Assembly: GCA_030549775.1 (NCBI GenBank)
Contig: CM060175.1
Location: 68,315,745-68,379,744 of the forward strand
Length of the DNA: 64,000 nt
Source: Tamarix chinensis
Taxonomy: Eukaryota; Streptophyta; Magnoliopsida; Caryophyllales; Tamaricaceae
Reading direction: 5' to 3'
Shown here: piece after piece, positions 1-10,743 of the stretch
How the letters are laid out: each line of letters starts with the position of its first letter
Position numbering within the stretch: the stretch's first letter is position 1
Translations under genes and position numbers: made by a program
The notes under the pieces: model-generated
The model's input: only the letters and a program-made list of their open reading frames with translations
Database searches by the model: none
Told to the model about the DNA's origin: nothing

Positions 1-211
1 TCTTTGGTTTTCATAATGAGAATATAACATGCTTCATCTAGATCTTTCGTACTTTCCAATGATAATGTTGGCAAAATATTGGAATCTATATATACTAATG
101 TATAGTTTATAAGGATATAAAGTTTAATTGATGTGTGCTTAATGAAATTGATAGATATTTTCCCTTATTTGATTAGGTTTTGCTTAAGGTATATGATGCA
201 ATCTCCATTTT
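1..211. other. AT-rich flank, nothing recognised
   Basis: AT-rich sequence before the first long-LTR start. I see no open frame, RNA gene or repeat that I can name. Confidence 0.5.
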
Positions 212-1130
212 TGTAATACCCCAAATTTAACATAACCCTAATTTTGGGTGATTAGTATCTTAACATTTTCCTAATTTATTAAGCCTAACTTTAAGCCTAA
301 CTCTAACCCTTCATTTTCTTTTCCTTTTTTTTTCTCCTTACCTAATCTTTTTGTTTCTCTTTTCTTCTTTCCCTGGGTCTTCTTCCTTACGTGGCCCTCT
401 TGCCCGACTAAGTTGCTTCAATTTGGTTAATCAAACCAAAATCCCCCACCTATAACAAAACCTTCACTCCATCATCATTACCTCCCTTCATTCAAGTGAT
501 TTCCACCCATTCCCAATGTTCTACGTCGACCTGCACCTTCCCTTAATTCCCAAGTCCCTTATGCTACCATTTTGCACATCACCATCAGCCATATATCTTA
601 TTCTCCCTCCCTTCTTCCATCATTTCTTACTCCACCAACTAAAGCCCCAACTTATTCTCTCTTTTCCATCTCTCTTTTACATCTTATTCCCAGTAGGTCT
701 ATCATTTTCTTTATAGCAAGCTTCATCCAGCACAACTCACCTCATGTTGCACCACCATCCTTAGCCAAAGTACCTTGTGTTGCACACCCTTAGTAGCACG
801 AGCTATATAAACAACCACACCCATTTCACCACCAAAATCTCACACCACAACCCTTCACCTTCAACCAGCCTTTATGTAGCACAATCCCAACCAATGTGAG
901 AACCTTATGTTGTGCTCCTCTAATGTGAGCACCTCGTGCCCCTTCCTAACGTGAATGCGTCATGAAATATCCCATAGCTAGCATGACTTCCTCACGTAAC
1001 TCAGCCCTCCACTTTTGCTTTGATTCTTTCTCTTTTTTGTCGTCCTTTGCCTTACCTTTCCTTGCTTGTTTTTCTCGCATTCTAAAAATTGGGTTTCTTG
1101 GATTTTAGGTGATCTTCTAGTGGTCTTGAT
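212..1130 (+). mobile_element. 5' fragment of a long-LTR retrotransposon LTR
   Basis: The block opens with TGTAATACCCCAAATTT, the same start as the long LTRs elsewhere in the window. It then passes through a short AT-rich stretch, a C/T-only tract at about 305-375, and C-rich sequence to about 1080. This order (TGTAATACCCC, AT-rich, polypyrimidine, C-rich) matches the LTR starting at 10744. A TATATAA box at 804-810 would suit an LTR promoter. The 3' half of the LTR (AATAATAGTGG motifs, GGTGTTACA end) is missing, so this is a truncated copy. The two overlapping short frames at 516-793 are proline/serine/leucine-rich products of the pyrimidine bias. The right limit is approximate. Confidence 0.55.
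804..810 (+). promoter_or_regulatory. TATA box in the LTR fragment
   Basis: TATATAA lies in otherwise C-rich sequence and is followed by a C/A-rich stretch resembling a plant leader. No gene follows it, so it is read as the relic of an LTR promoter. Confidence 0.35.
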
Positions 1131-1179
1131 AAGATTGAAATCAGTAGTTTGTATATTTTTTTATATAGAAAATATGTAT

Positions 1180-1371
1180 TTTTTAGGTAAAATGCTGATG
1201 AGATTTTGGGTCAAACCAAAAGACCGAATTGGATAGTATCAAAACCGGTTAAGGCTCTTTTTTTTTTACTTTGGGACCAAAACTCAAACTAAAGACCGAA
1301 ATATCGGTCTGGTCATAGACTAGAACCCTAAATAACAAATCGATCCAGATTTATTTTTGAACACCCCTAAT
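1180..1371. mobile_element. degenerate hAT-type MITE-like fragment
   Basis: The stretch contains spaced, partly inverted ACCGAAAT/ATCGGTCT words and ends in ACACCCCTAA, the complement of the TTAGGGGTGT start common in plant hAT MITEs. No matching left terminus or 8-bp target duplication could be found, so this is a family resemblance only. Confidence 0.25.
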
Positions 1372-3480
1372 GGTGTGTGTTCTTATGAGAAACGAGAAAA
1401 GGGATATGAAGAATCTTCTTTTTGAAAATAGATGAAGGTTACTACCAACTTTCCTCCTCTTTATTAATGTATATAAGAGCTAGAAGAGAAGTAGAGATAG
1501 AGGAAAAAGAATGGAGGAATTTATATTTTTAATAAAACCCACAAGCATCTTATTGGAGCCAATATTTCAATTAGTTTGTGACAGATGAGCATATCCCTTT
1601 AATAACCAAAAACACATTTAAAAATAAAAAGCTCTGATTATATTCTCCCCTTTTCCTTATATATGCGCCTTGCACATGTTTATTTATTCTCATCTAGCTC
1701 CTATATAACCTACAATTATATCTACCATCAAGAAATAATAGAGTGGATGATTAGGATATATTACTAAATATAAATCTTATACTATATAATTTTATGGTCA
1801 AACTTTACCCCTAATTTTAATATGAATTATATTTAAGGGTTAATATATGAGTGAAATATGAAACACTTTATTATAAAATAATAACGATAATTTTATAGAA
1901 ACGAAATATACTAATACCTTGAGGTTAAGCCAAATCCACTTTTTTTTGTTCAATTTTTTTCGTTGTATTAGATCGACTTTGGTGTGCCACTTTTAACATA
2001 TTTATATCAGCTGGTACATAGTTCAAATGGTATTAGATTGTATGGTTCCATTGGTAATTGGGATATCTCTAGGGTTGATAACGAGGCGGATTGGGAGTGT
2101 GAACCCCATCTCCATACCCAAAATCAATAAGTAAAATAATATCCTAACCCTCCTCGATCTCAATTTATTTTATTGAGGAATTTCCGTCCTAATCTCTGTG
2201 GAAATAAAATCTTCATAGCTAATTCGATCTTCAATTTATTTTCCATTCTCAACTCATTCCCCTACCTTAAAACCTAATATCTTATCCTATTGTTTTGTAA
2301 TATATACTTTTAATTTATATTCTATATAAAAAAACTTATGTGTGTGTATATATAATTTATCATTTTAAAAAAAAATATTCAAGATGAGATTAAGGATGGA
2401 AACCCCAAACCCGTCCCCACCTTAGAAAAAATTTGCAAACCCAATCTTCAAAATCCCTTCCAAACTATAAACTTAAACAAAGAATTCATGATAGGACCCT
2501 AAACTCACGGAAAGATTTATCATCTCTAGATGACTCATCTGATCTTAAGTTTAAAATTCACTTACGCCTGATTGTACAATACATTACCTCTTGTACCGAT
2601 AAGATACATGTTAAAATTTACTTTATCTATTACTTTCTCTCTATAAAAAAAAGCCATTCTTTTATTTTACATACTTTTTTAAAAAATAATAAAATTAATC
2701 TTAAAATTATACTAATACTCTTCACCAAAAAAATAATAAATCATTTAATATATATATATATATATAATATTTAAAAAATAAGAGTAAAAATAAAAAAGAA
2801 CATTTATCTTTTTTAAAATAAGTTTTTCATATAAAAAATTAATGATAGAATATTTTTATTTGTATTTTTGATACAAAAACAGTATATCTTATCGATGGGA
2901 CGATGAGGTCCAGTAAACGAGGTTTTTCCTTTTAGAATAACTATTTATAACCCAAACGCAACTCTTAACAATTTTTTATTTAAAATTTGTGCTATTCTTA
3001 ATAAGTTTATAAACTTAAAAAGGTAAAACAATTAATCAAAACAATGAACGATGAATAATCGCGGCTCCTCCGAGCATACTCTAACATATAATTCAATAGT
3101 TCACAGTATGTGTCATAATTTGATGGGCTCATCAAATTATTACTTGACACGATGGTTCCGACTTACCTAACAGAGTAACAGTTTCTGTTCCTAGTGTCAA
3201 ACTAAAACGAGTAACTGGATACTTCTGCGTCCATGAATGTCAGTCAGTACCAGTACGTAGAATACTAGGGAGACGATATTATTCAATACTCGTGATCATG
3301 AACGATCCTCCCACATTAGCCAGAGCCATAAATTGGAGTGAGTATTCTACAGCTTTACTCAAGGCTCGACTACTGATACTCCAAGCCTCGAGTTTCTAAT
3401 TTTGCATTGTACCCCATTATTTGTGTTTTGAAATACAGTATTTCTTCCATCAAAATTGGAAAGATAGTTTTTTTTTTGGT
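1372..3480. other. AT-rich intergenic DNA with decayed repeats
   Basis: There is no supportable gene. It holds a (TA)n run at 2749-2768 and a stretch at about 2040-2440 with alternating GGATTGGG and CCCCATCTCC / CCCGTCCCC words that looks like an old hAT-type MITE. The open frame at 2433-2774 is AT-rich, low-complexity and ends in (Ile-Tyr)n from the TA run, so it is not called. The stretch at about 3080-3480 lies just downstream of the minus-strand TPR gene and probably contains its 3' UTR. Confidence 0.45.
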
Positions 3481-3503
3481 GGGGGGGGGGGGGGGGGGGG
3501 GGG
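3481..3503. repeat. 23-base G homopolymer
   Basis: An uninterrupted G run, read as poly-C on the strand of the neighbouring gene, begins 82 bases beyond that gene's stop codon. It is preceded by a T run. Such a tract is prone to slippage and its length may be a sequencing artefact. Confidence 0.9.
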
Positions 3504-3584
3504 ATTGAGGAGGGAAGAAGAGGAGGACCAAAACAACGTGCATATTGGCATTACTTGGTGCATCCGTTCGCTGAAGCAGCAGCA

Positions 3585-5094
3585 TCAACATTGAAGAGGC
3601 AAACAAGTATCTTCACCGCCTGTTCCCCATAAGAAGCTAGCATATAGGGAGGAATAATAAGCAGCATTGCCAGGCGCTGCTGCTGCTACAGCTTGTATAT
3701 ATCTCTCTTCTGCTCCCCACAAATCTTTCCTCACTATCCACAAGAAAGCTGCATATAAACTCAACACCTCCGCGTCCTGTGAGTCTATTCGGAGCGCCCG
3801 CTGGAAAAATTCCTCCGCCCTACAACATATACGACATCAAATTGAGAGACAATAAGCGAGCGAGGAGAGAGGACAACAGCAGGGCATGAAATGGGGGATT
3901 TTACCTGTCATGGTCGCCAACGACAAGGAACAGGAACTGAGCATAATTTGATAGCAAAAGTGGATTATCAGGTTGCTCAGATAAAGCAATCCGATACAAG
4001 AGATGAGTCCTATCATACTCCACATAATCATCCGCTTCCATTTCTGCCTTCACCGGTGCAACAAACCGTAGCACAGTCTCCTCATCGAGCACATCATCTC
4101 TCATTTCCCTTTGCATCCGGGAAGCTTCCTCTACCATAGCATTCCACAACGCCGCTTCCTTGTCCTTCGCATCTTCCTGCGCTTCGCCCTCACAAGCCAC
4201 TGTCTGCACGGTCGACGAGGCAACGCTCTCTTCTTCTTTCTTTAGCTTCATTGCTAACTTAGAATGAGCTTGATATTCAGCAACATGTTTCCTCATCGAG
4301 TAGGTAGCGAAATCCGCCATGAGAACCATCGCATCGGCCATCAAAACAGGGGTACAAGAGAACACTTCGCGTAATAACAAAACAAAGGAAGAATTCATAT
4401 CCCCCTGCACTTTCTTCACTTTCGGACCTAAATCCTTGCCCAACAATTTGCCTCTTAAATACAACGCCTGTCTCTGAATCTCCTTGATTATATATATAGC
4501 TGAGCCGAACGCCTTCTCGGTCGAGTTCAGCTCTCGCCGTAACCCTCTTGGTTGGGGGAACGCCTTTGATCTCTTCAATTTTATCATCCGAAGCGATAAC
4601 GGCAATTCGATGCTGTTCGCTTTCCGTGCAACCATATCCTTTATTATCTCATCCCTCGCTGTCCAATTCGGGGGCTCAGGCCGGATTCCGAGTATAGAAG
4701 GTTCTAGAAGCTCCATATCAGATACTCCAAACTTCGTCCTACTACCATCCACGTTCTTATGGGCGTCGACAACCGTGGTATCGGATCCGACGGATAGACG
4801 AAGCTCCTGATCAAGGTCCTCGAGGTGTCCGTCGCCAACGGCGTCGGAATTATGGATAGCATTACAAGATCTATGAAGAGGTTGAATCCTTTGGTTCGTG
4901 TGAATAAAAGATTGAGAGCTGGAGAGCTTTAAAGAGATGCCATCGATGGCGGTACCCGACAGGAGAATTCGTCTGCAAATAAGGTCCGGCGATCTGGAGA
5001 TGGGAGCGGTGTAATCGGAGAAAGAAGGAGACGGAGGGTTCCGGGTATGGGAAAGAGTATGGGGGTTGGTACTGTTAGCAAGGTTCACACTCAT
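3585..5094 (-). CDS. TPR-like superfamily protein, two exons
   Basis: The coding sequence joins exon 1 (5094-3905) and exon 2 (3819-3585) across an 85-bp intron with GT donor and AG acceptor, giving 474 residues. The split codon restores ...GDHDR|AEEFF..., which continues a tetratricopeptide-like repeat smoothly. A family-typical block ELLEPSILGI starts near residue 128, followed by a basic region and an Ala/Met-rich helical block. The C-terminal part, about residues 360-470, carries the TPR-like repeats (LLLSNYAQFL, LSLYAAFLW, SLYASFLW) and the characteristic ending GGEDTC. This architecture is that of plant TPR-like superfamily proteins similar to Arabidopsis At2g29670 and At1g07280, whose biochemical role I do not know. 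The N-terminus is Ser/Arg/Pro-rich and could be an organelle transit peptide; that is inference. The 5' leader (about 5095-5290) is polypyrimidine on the coding strand, with a C run at 5186-5197. The start is the first ATG after that leader. Confidence 0.88.
3820..3904 (-). other. intron of the TPR-like gene
   Basis: On the minus strand the intron begins GTAAAATCC after ...GACAG and ends GTTGTAG before GGCGGAGG. Joining the exons keeps the frame and completes the TPR repeat. The 85-bp length is normal for plants. Confidence 0.85.
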
Positions 5095-5872
5095 TGTATG
5101 ATATTTTTAATGTTTATCTCTCTTCTCAGTGAAGAAGAAAAACAGCGAGCACTGAGAGAACATATGAACAGAGAGCGGAAGAGCGGGGGGGGGGGGGAGG
5201 GAAGGAGAGGAGAAGTGGGTTCTTTCCTTTCAATTAATTGGACTGTGTCAATCGAAGCTGGATAAGGAGTGGAGCCCCGTCTCAAGCCGTGCAAAAACTC
5301 CGAAATCTGTCAGATTCATGGATCTCCACTTCTTCTTACTATTCAAAATACGCGCAGTCGTAATAAAAAAGAACTGAATAAACTAATGAGAAACTACGGA
5401 ATCAAACAAGAAAAGGTTAAGCGGCCGATTTTTTATTTATTTTTTATTAATATGAATTGGTATTAGGATTCACTTTCACAGCCATCGAAGTCCGGACGGA
5501 GAAGAGAGACGTGGTATGATGAAATTAAGGGGACATTCCTCCGCGCGTGAATTCTGAAGAGTAGGCCACCAGTAATTTTCAGATCTCTACCCTCCTGAAC
5601 TTTCGGTTGCTCTTAATGGAGTGCCACACCGTGGGCCATACACAGCTTGGACAAACGATGACCTTTTATTTTGCTGCGTAAATTAAGCAGGTGATTCGTT
5701 CGGTTTTTCTTTAGCTTACTCTGTTTGTTACAAGATCACTTTTTACAAAATAATAGTCGAATTTACACCTGTCCCTTCACATTCTTTGCTTGCTCGGATG
5801 CGGTAAGAAGAGTGATTTAAGACTCGCGCAAAATTTTGGTGATTATACTTTAGTCCGAAGTTGATGTTGGAT
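5095..5872. other. 5' leader and promoter region of the TPR-like gene
   Basis: The part to about 5290 is C/T-rich on the minus strand, as expected of a plant 5' UTR. Further upstream, A/T-rich sequence at 5425-5460 could hold the core promoter, but no clean TATA box is seen. Nothing else is recognised up to the retrotransposon boundary at 5873. Confidence 0.4.
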
Positions 5873-5877
5873 CTGAG
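5873..5877. repeat. left target-site duplication of the outer gypsy element
   Basis: CTGAG lies directly outside the left LTR; CAGAG at 25609-25613 lies directly outside the right LTR end. Four of five bases match, which fits an old 5-bp duplication. Confidence 0.5.
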
Positions 5878-6179
5878 CGTCAGGAAAGGGGAGAATGGTC
5901 AACCGGGACTTTAGTACATAGCTGAAACCGTAAGGAGGGAGGTTAGTTTTTTGTTAGATGTGAGATTATTGCTGACACATGGTGTAATGATCCATGCAAT
6001 TCAATTATAGAATTTTGATGTATTTTAATTCCAATCGACATTGGAGTGTGATGTAATTTTTGAGTATTGATAATCTACTCGTTCTATGATACTTTCCTTT
6101 ATTTCTGGCCCACATCATCTTCTCCCTTGGTTCTATCATTTCTTTCTCATTTTTTCTTCTATTATTAGTCACTGGTGTG
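5878..6179 (+). mobile_element. left LTR of a degenerate Ty3/gypsy element
   Basis: The sequence aligns along its length with 10713-10743 plus 25324-25608. Shared words include GGGGAGAATGG, TTAGTACATAG, GACACATGGTGTAATG, TTTTTGAGTATTGATAAT and CACATCATCTTCTCCCT-type pyrimidine runs. At about 302 bp it is short for a gypsy LTR, as in Reina-type elements. The start CGTCAGG corresponds to TGTCAAGG in the right copy, so the canonical TG has become CG. Many differences from the right copy are transitions, which shows age. Confidence 0.8.
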
Positions 6180-6192
6180 TATCAAAGTCTTA
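6180..6192 (+). other. degenerate primer binding site
   Basis: The segment directly after the left LTR matches the initiator-Met PBS TGGTATCAGAGCC at about 9 of 13 positions. The following CATCAAGCTGGCTAA is shared with the better-preserved PBS region at 60388-60436. A short deletion seems to have removed the last LTR bases. Confidence 0.5.
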
Positions 6193-6241
6193 ATACATCA
6201 AGCTGGCTAAAACTAAATCAAGGATAGGAGATCATTCGAGA

Positions 6242-7430
6242 ATGGAGGATCAAATTCGAGAGTTGCAAATCCAGAACGAAGCCATGCAACAGCAGGTTTC
6301 TTCACTTTAGTAGAAACTTGAGGATCGAGACAAAACTATGGAGGCCAAATTGGATGAAGGCTTAAAGAAAATTATGTAGTTACTACAAGCTAGAACAAGA
6401 GAAAAAGAGCCAATGGGTGATGATTTTAGAGCATCTGCACTAGTTGTACCGACCACAGCCGCGTTCATGCTTAGTGGTGCACTGATCACACCATCCCATC
6501 TAGATATTTTACCCACCCGTAGTTGCTCCATTCCTGAACCCCCTGAGTTCCAAATGTCTCGACCCTTGGACTACCCCATCCCACAGGGACTGACATAGAC
6601 AACTCCCAAACTGTACTTCCTTGTGTTTGATGGATCAAACTCTCGTGGATGGATTAATCATTGCTAGAAGTATTTCGACTTATTTAAGGTGGAGGACTCT
6701 CAGCAGGTGCATATGGTTCCACTTCATTTGATTGGAAATGCTAAACACTGGTATGAGAGTCTACATGAAGTGGGAAATAATTTGGATGAGTTTTCCCATG
6801 CTATTTGTGCTCGATTTGGGGATATCCATTTTGGACGAATTGTAGACCAGTTTAATAAGCTGAAACAAGTAAATGGAGTGGAGGAGTATTACATCCATAT
6901 TGAGGAATTGAAGGGATTAATGTTGCTGCACAATCCCTAGATCACCGAATACTATTTTGTATTCAGCTTTTTAAGTGGCCTAAAAGAGGAACTGAAGCAT
7001 GAAATCCAAATGTTTTAGCCTAATTCCCTTTACCAGACATTGGAATTAGCCAAGTGCAAGGATTTAGCACAGGTAAGCTGGTCTAAAGCTCTACCTAAGA
7101 TACCTCCAGGAAAACTAGTTGCAGTTAGCCTGATGAGGATTCCACCTAAGTCATGGACACCTGTGAATACTGCACAACCCAAAAATGCATTGACGAAACA
7201 AAGGCATGCCTAGGGATTATGCTTCAAGTGTGGAGATAAGTATCACCTAGGGCATCAATGTAAAATGAATCCCTTGTATAGTATGGAATCTGAGTCCCCA
7301 AAAGAAGAGTTGTTGGAACCTGCTACCATGACTAATTCAAGGGAAGAAGATGAGATGGCCATATCCCTACATGGAATCACTAGAGGGTAGAGGCAAAATA
7401 CCATTAGAATCAAGGGCTCAACCACTGGGC
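6242..7430 (+). pseudogene. gag: gag of the degenerate Ty3/gypsy element
   Basis: The broken frame starts at ATG 6242 (MEDQIRELQIQNEAM, coiled-coil-like) and runs through the retrotransposon gag domain at about 6690-6940 (KHWYESLHEV, FGDIHFGR, GVEEYYIHIEELKGL). It ends in a CCHC zinc knuckle, CFKCGDKYHLGHQC, at about 7220-7260, which would bind genomic RNA in the particle. At least eight in-frame stops interrupt it (for example near 6316, 6376, 6596, 6665, 6938 and 7018). Most are TAG or TGA where TGG or CAG is expected, the pattern left by cytosine deamination. It is nonfunctional. Confidence 0.85.
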
Positions 7431-7945
7431 AATTAGTGATCATCTTGGTGGATAGTAGAAGCACACATAACTTTATTAATCCTGCACTGGTCCATTGTTC
7501 CACGTGTGAAATTGAGCTTACCACTTCCCTGGTCATTATAGTAGCAAATGGGGATAAAATGATCAGTAAACAAAGATGTAAGTGGTTCAATTGGATAATG
7601 CAAGGCCATAGATTCACAGTTGACTTGAGGCTATTGGAGTTGAGGGGTAGTGACATAGTGTTGGGCACGGATTGGTTGTAAGATTATAGCCCCATTCTCT
7701 TTGATTTTCAGAACTCGACCATTTCATTTCATAAAGAAGGGGAGCAGGTGAAGTTAAGAGGCATCACAAACAAGGTCCAAATGCAGCTACTGCTAGGAGA
7801 GGAGTTAAAAGGGCAGTATAGAACTGGGGGAATGGAGATTCAATTATTCATGCCGACTACCGAGGGAGGTATTATAAGTGAGGAGCTGAATATACCTGAG
7901 GAGTTACATTCCTTGTTGGAGATTTATCAAGATGTATTCTAAGAG
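7430..7945 (+). pseudogene. pol: aspartic protease region of the gypsy pol
   Basis: The peptide ILVDSRSTHNFINPAL corresponds to the retropepsin active-site loop, normally D-S/T-G-S/A. Here the glycine is replaced by arginine (DSRS), which should abolish catalysis. LGTDWL at about 7665-7680, the usual end of the domain, is followed by a TAA stop. The segment up to 7942 is the linker to reverse transcriptase. The family role is processing of the Gag-Pol precursor. Confidence 0.8.
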
Positions 7946-9240
7946 CCCCAGGGGTTACCACCACCTAGAATGCAGGACCATAGCATTCCCTTATACGCGG
8001 GAGCCAAACTAGTTAATCTTAGACCTTATCAATTTCCCTATCATCAAAAAAGGGAGGTGGAAAAATAAATCAAGGAGATGCTAACCCAAGCTATTATTAC
8101 CCCAAGTTAAAGCCCATTTGCCTCACTTTGTCTATTGGTCAAAAAGAAGGACCATACATGGAAGCTTTGTGTGGACTATAGACAGCTTAATCTTTTGACA
8201 GTCAATAATAAATACCCTATACCTATTATTCAGGACCTTTTAGATGAACTACAAGGGTTACAATACTTTTCCAAAATAGGCCTAAGATGTAGTCATCATC
8301 ATATCAAAATCCACCCTCATGACATACAAAAGACTACATTTTGTACCCATGAAGGACATTATGAATTCAAGGTAATGCCCTTTGGATTAACCAATGCCCC
8401 TGCCACATTTCAATCCATAATGAACCACATCTTTGCTTCTTATCTCAGGAAGTTTGTATTAGTTTTTTTTTATGACATCTCGATATACAATGCCACTCTA
8501 ACCCAGCATTACATTCATCTTGAGATCACCTTAAACACCTTAAGGTAGCATCAACTATATGCTAAGAAGAATAAGTGTTATTTTGGCCAAAAAAGAATGG
8601 AACGTCTGGGGTATATCATACCAAACCAAGGAGTACAGACAGACCCCTCCAAGATTGAGGCTATGGTGTAGTGGCCTAAACCTAAAACCCTTAAATCCCT
8701 TAGAGGATTCTTGGGATTAACAGGGTACTACAGGAAATTTATAAAAAAAAAATTATGGGGTAATAAGCAACCCACTCACCAATATGCCAAAAAAGGGCCA
8801 GTTTGTCTGGAATGATGAGGCAGAGAAGGCTTTTGAAGGACTGAAAAGGATTATGACTAAGGCACTAGTGCTAACCCTCCCAAATTTCAGCTCCCTTTCA
8901 TACTACAAATAGATGCATGTGGAAAGGGAATTGGAGCAGAACTCATCCAGGAAGAGCGGATAATAGCCTACTTGAGCAAGGCTCTTAGGTAGAAACACTA
9001 GGGAATGTCCATATATGAAAAAGAATACCTAGCAATACTCATGGTAGTGGAAAAATGGCGCCATTATTTGGAAGGAAGGGAGTTTGCGATTCAAACAGAT
9101 TAGCAAAGTTTGAAGCACATGTTGGAACAAAAGCTAACTACTCATGTCCAGAAGAAGGGGTTGACAAAGCTACTGGGGTTTCATAACACAATTCAGTATA
9201 GGAAGGGAACAAAGAATAAGGCACCAGATGCCCTATCCAG
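7946..9240 (+). pseudogene. pol: reverse transcriptase and RNase H region of the gypsy pol
   Basis: Reverse transcriptase motifs occur in order: LVKKKDHTWKLCVDYRQLN, YPIPIIQDLLDEL, FKVMPFGLTNAPATFQ and a catalytic box reading FFYDISIYN at about 8465-8490. The expected YxDD/FDD aspartate pair has lost its first Asp (Tyr instead). RNase H signals follow (IDACGKGIGAELIQEE at about 8907-8955, YEKEYLAI at 9015-9040, RKGTKNKAPDALSRR at about 9205-9245). Stops and at least two frameshifts (around 8740-8800 and 8880) break the frame. It would have copied element RNA into DNA. Confidence 0.85.
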
Positions 9241-10700
9241 AAGGGTAGGGGAAAATTTAGCAAAGTTGGCTACCATCTCTGTGGGAGTTCCTTCTTGGAT
9301 CACTAAGGTGGAGGAAAGCTATATAGGAGATGAGGATGCTCAGGTACTATTGACTGCCCTAGCCATTGATCCTTCTTCTAAAACAAACTATACATTGTAT
9401 AAAGGGGTATTGAGGTATAAAGGTAAGGTGTTTTGGGGATCATCAGGACCAGTAAGGGCCAAAATACTTCACACATTTCACAATTCTCCCTTGGGGGGTC
9501 ATGCTGGAGTACAGGCCATATATCACAAAATTAAGTCCATTTTTTATTGGCCAAATATGCTCCAAAGCATTAAGGAGTGTATGCAAGCCTGTCATAATTG
9601 TCAAAGAAACAAAGCTGATTACCAACCTTATCCTAGGGTACTTTAACCCCTTCCAATTCCATCTCAAGCATGAGAAACTGTTAACATGGATTTTATTGAA
9701 GCTCTACTTAAGTTAGGAACTTATGACACGATGTTGGTGGTCATGGATAAGCTCACTAAATTTGCTCACTTCTTACCACTCACACATCCTTTCATAGCTC
9801 CTTAAGTGGCCAAAATATTTTTTGATACTATTTAAATTGCATGGGCTTTCTGCAATGATCATTTCAGACCGGGACAAGGTGTTCACAAGCTTATTCTAGA
9901 AATCCCTTTTCAAAAGTTTGGGAATCAACCTACACATGAGCATTGCATACCATCCACAGATAGAGAGGCTCAATCAATGTTTAGAGCAATATATCTACTG
10001 CATGTCTTACTAATGCCCCTTTAAGTGGTTACAGTGGCTAACCTTGGAAGAATGGTGCTATAATACCTCCTTTCATTCAACCATAAAGACAAAACCTTTT
10101 GCAACATTATATAGGTATGACCCTCCCCAAAATTATTGGGTGTCTTCAAGGGCCTCTCGTGCAGCTACTACTAATAACTTCATATATCAAGGCCCAAATA
10201 AATAGACTCATGTAGGATCAACTCACCAAGGCTCAAAATCGTATGAAGCACTATGCAGATAGAAGAAGAATAGATTGTACATTCCAGGAAGGGGTTATGG
10301 TCTTATTGAAATTGCAGCCATACTAACAGATTTCCTTGTTTGATTGGCATCCCGATATTATGGACCCTTTGAGGTGCTGTCAAGGGTAGGAGCAGTAATC
10401 TATCGATTGAAACTACTTATCGGGAACTCCATTCATCCTGTTTTCCATGTCTCCATGCTCAAGAAGTATAGGGGAGTTTATCAAGCTAATCCCATACTAC
10501 CATATCTAAATGCAGAGGGCCAGCCACTAGTTGCTCCTGTTGGGGACTGGATAAAAGAGTGGTCAAACGGCATAACAGGACTATCACACAAATCTTGATC
10601 AAATTGTTGAATTTGGGTCTAGAAAATGCTATTTGGGAGGACTTCTCTACTATTCAAGCTCGGTTTCCTTCTTTTGATCCTTGGGACAAGGATCTTCTAC
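9241..10700 (+). pseudogene. pol: integrase region and pol C-terminus of the gypsy element
   Basis: The HHCC zinc-binding module is readable at about 9480-9610 (H...H, then ACHNCQRNK). The core follows in broken frames: MDFIEALLKL at about 9687, ISDRDKVFTSLF at about 9863 and AYHPQIERLNQCLEQYI at about 9937. A C-terminal segment at 10344-10500 (YGPFEVLSRVGAVIYRLKL, HPVFHVSMLKKY) is the usual post-core domain. No chromodomain is recognisable after it; the frame ends with a degenerate FPSFDPWDKDLL near 10670. Integrase joins the cDNA to host DNA; this copy is dead. Confidence 0.82.
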
Positions 10701-10712
10701 ACCAAGGGTAAT

Positions 10713-10743
10713 TGTCAAGGACGGGGAGAATGGCTAAATGGGA
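10713..10743 (+). mobile_element. first 31 bp of the right gypsy LTR, split by insertion
   Basis: TGTCAAGGACGGGGAGAATGG restarts the sequence found at 5878, directly after the end of pol. It is cut at TGGGA|TGTAATC by the long-LTR element and resumes at 25324. Confidence 0.8.
10739..10743. repeat. left target-site duplication of the nested long-LTR element
   Basis: TGGGA before the element start pairs with TAAGA at 25319-25323 after its end. The two differ by two G-to-A changes. The gypsy LTR reads continuously across the pair when compared with the intact left LTR. Confidence 0.6.
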
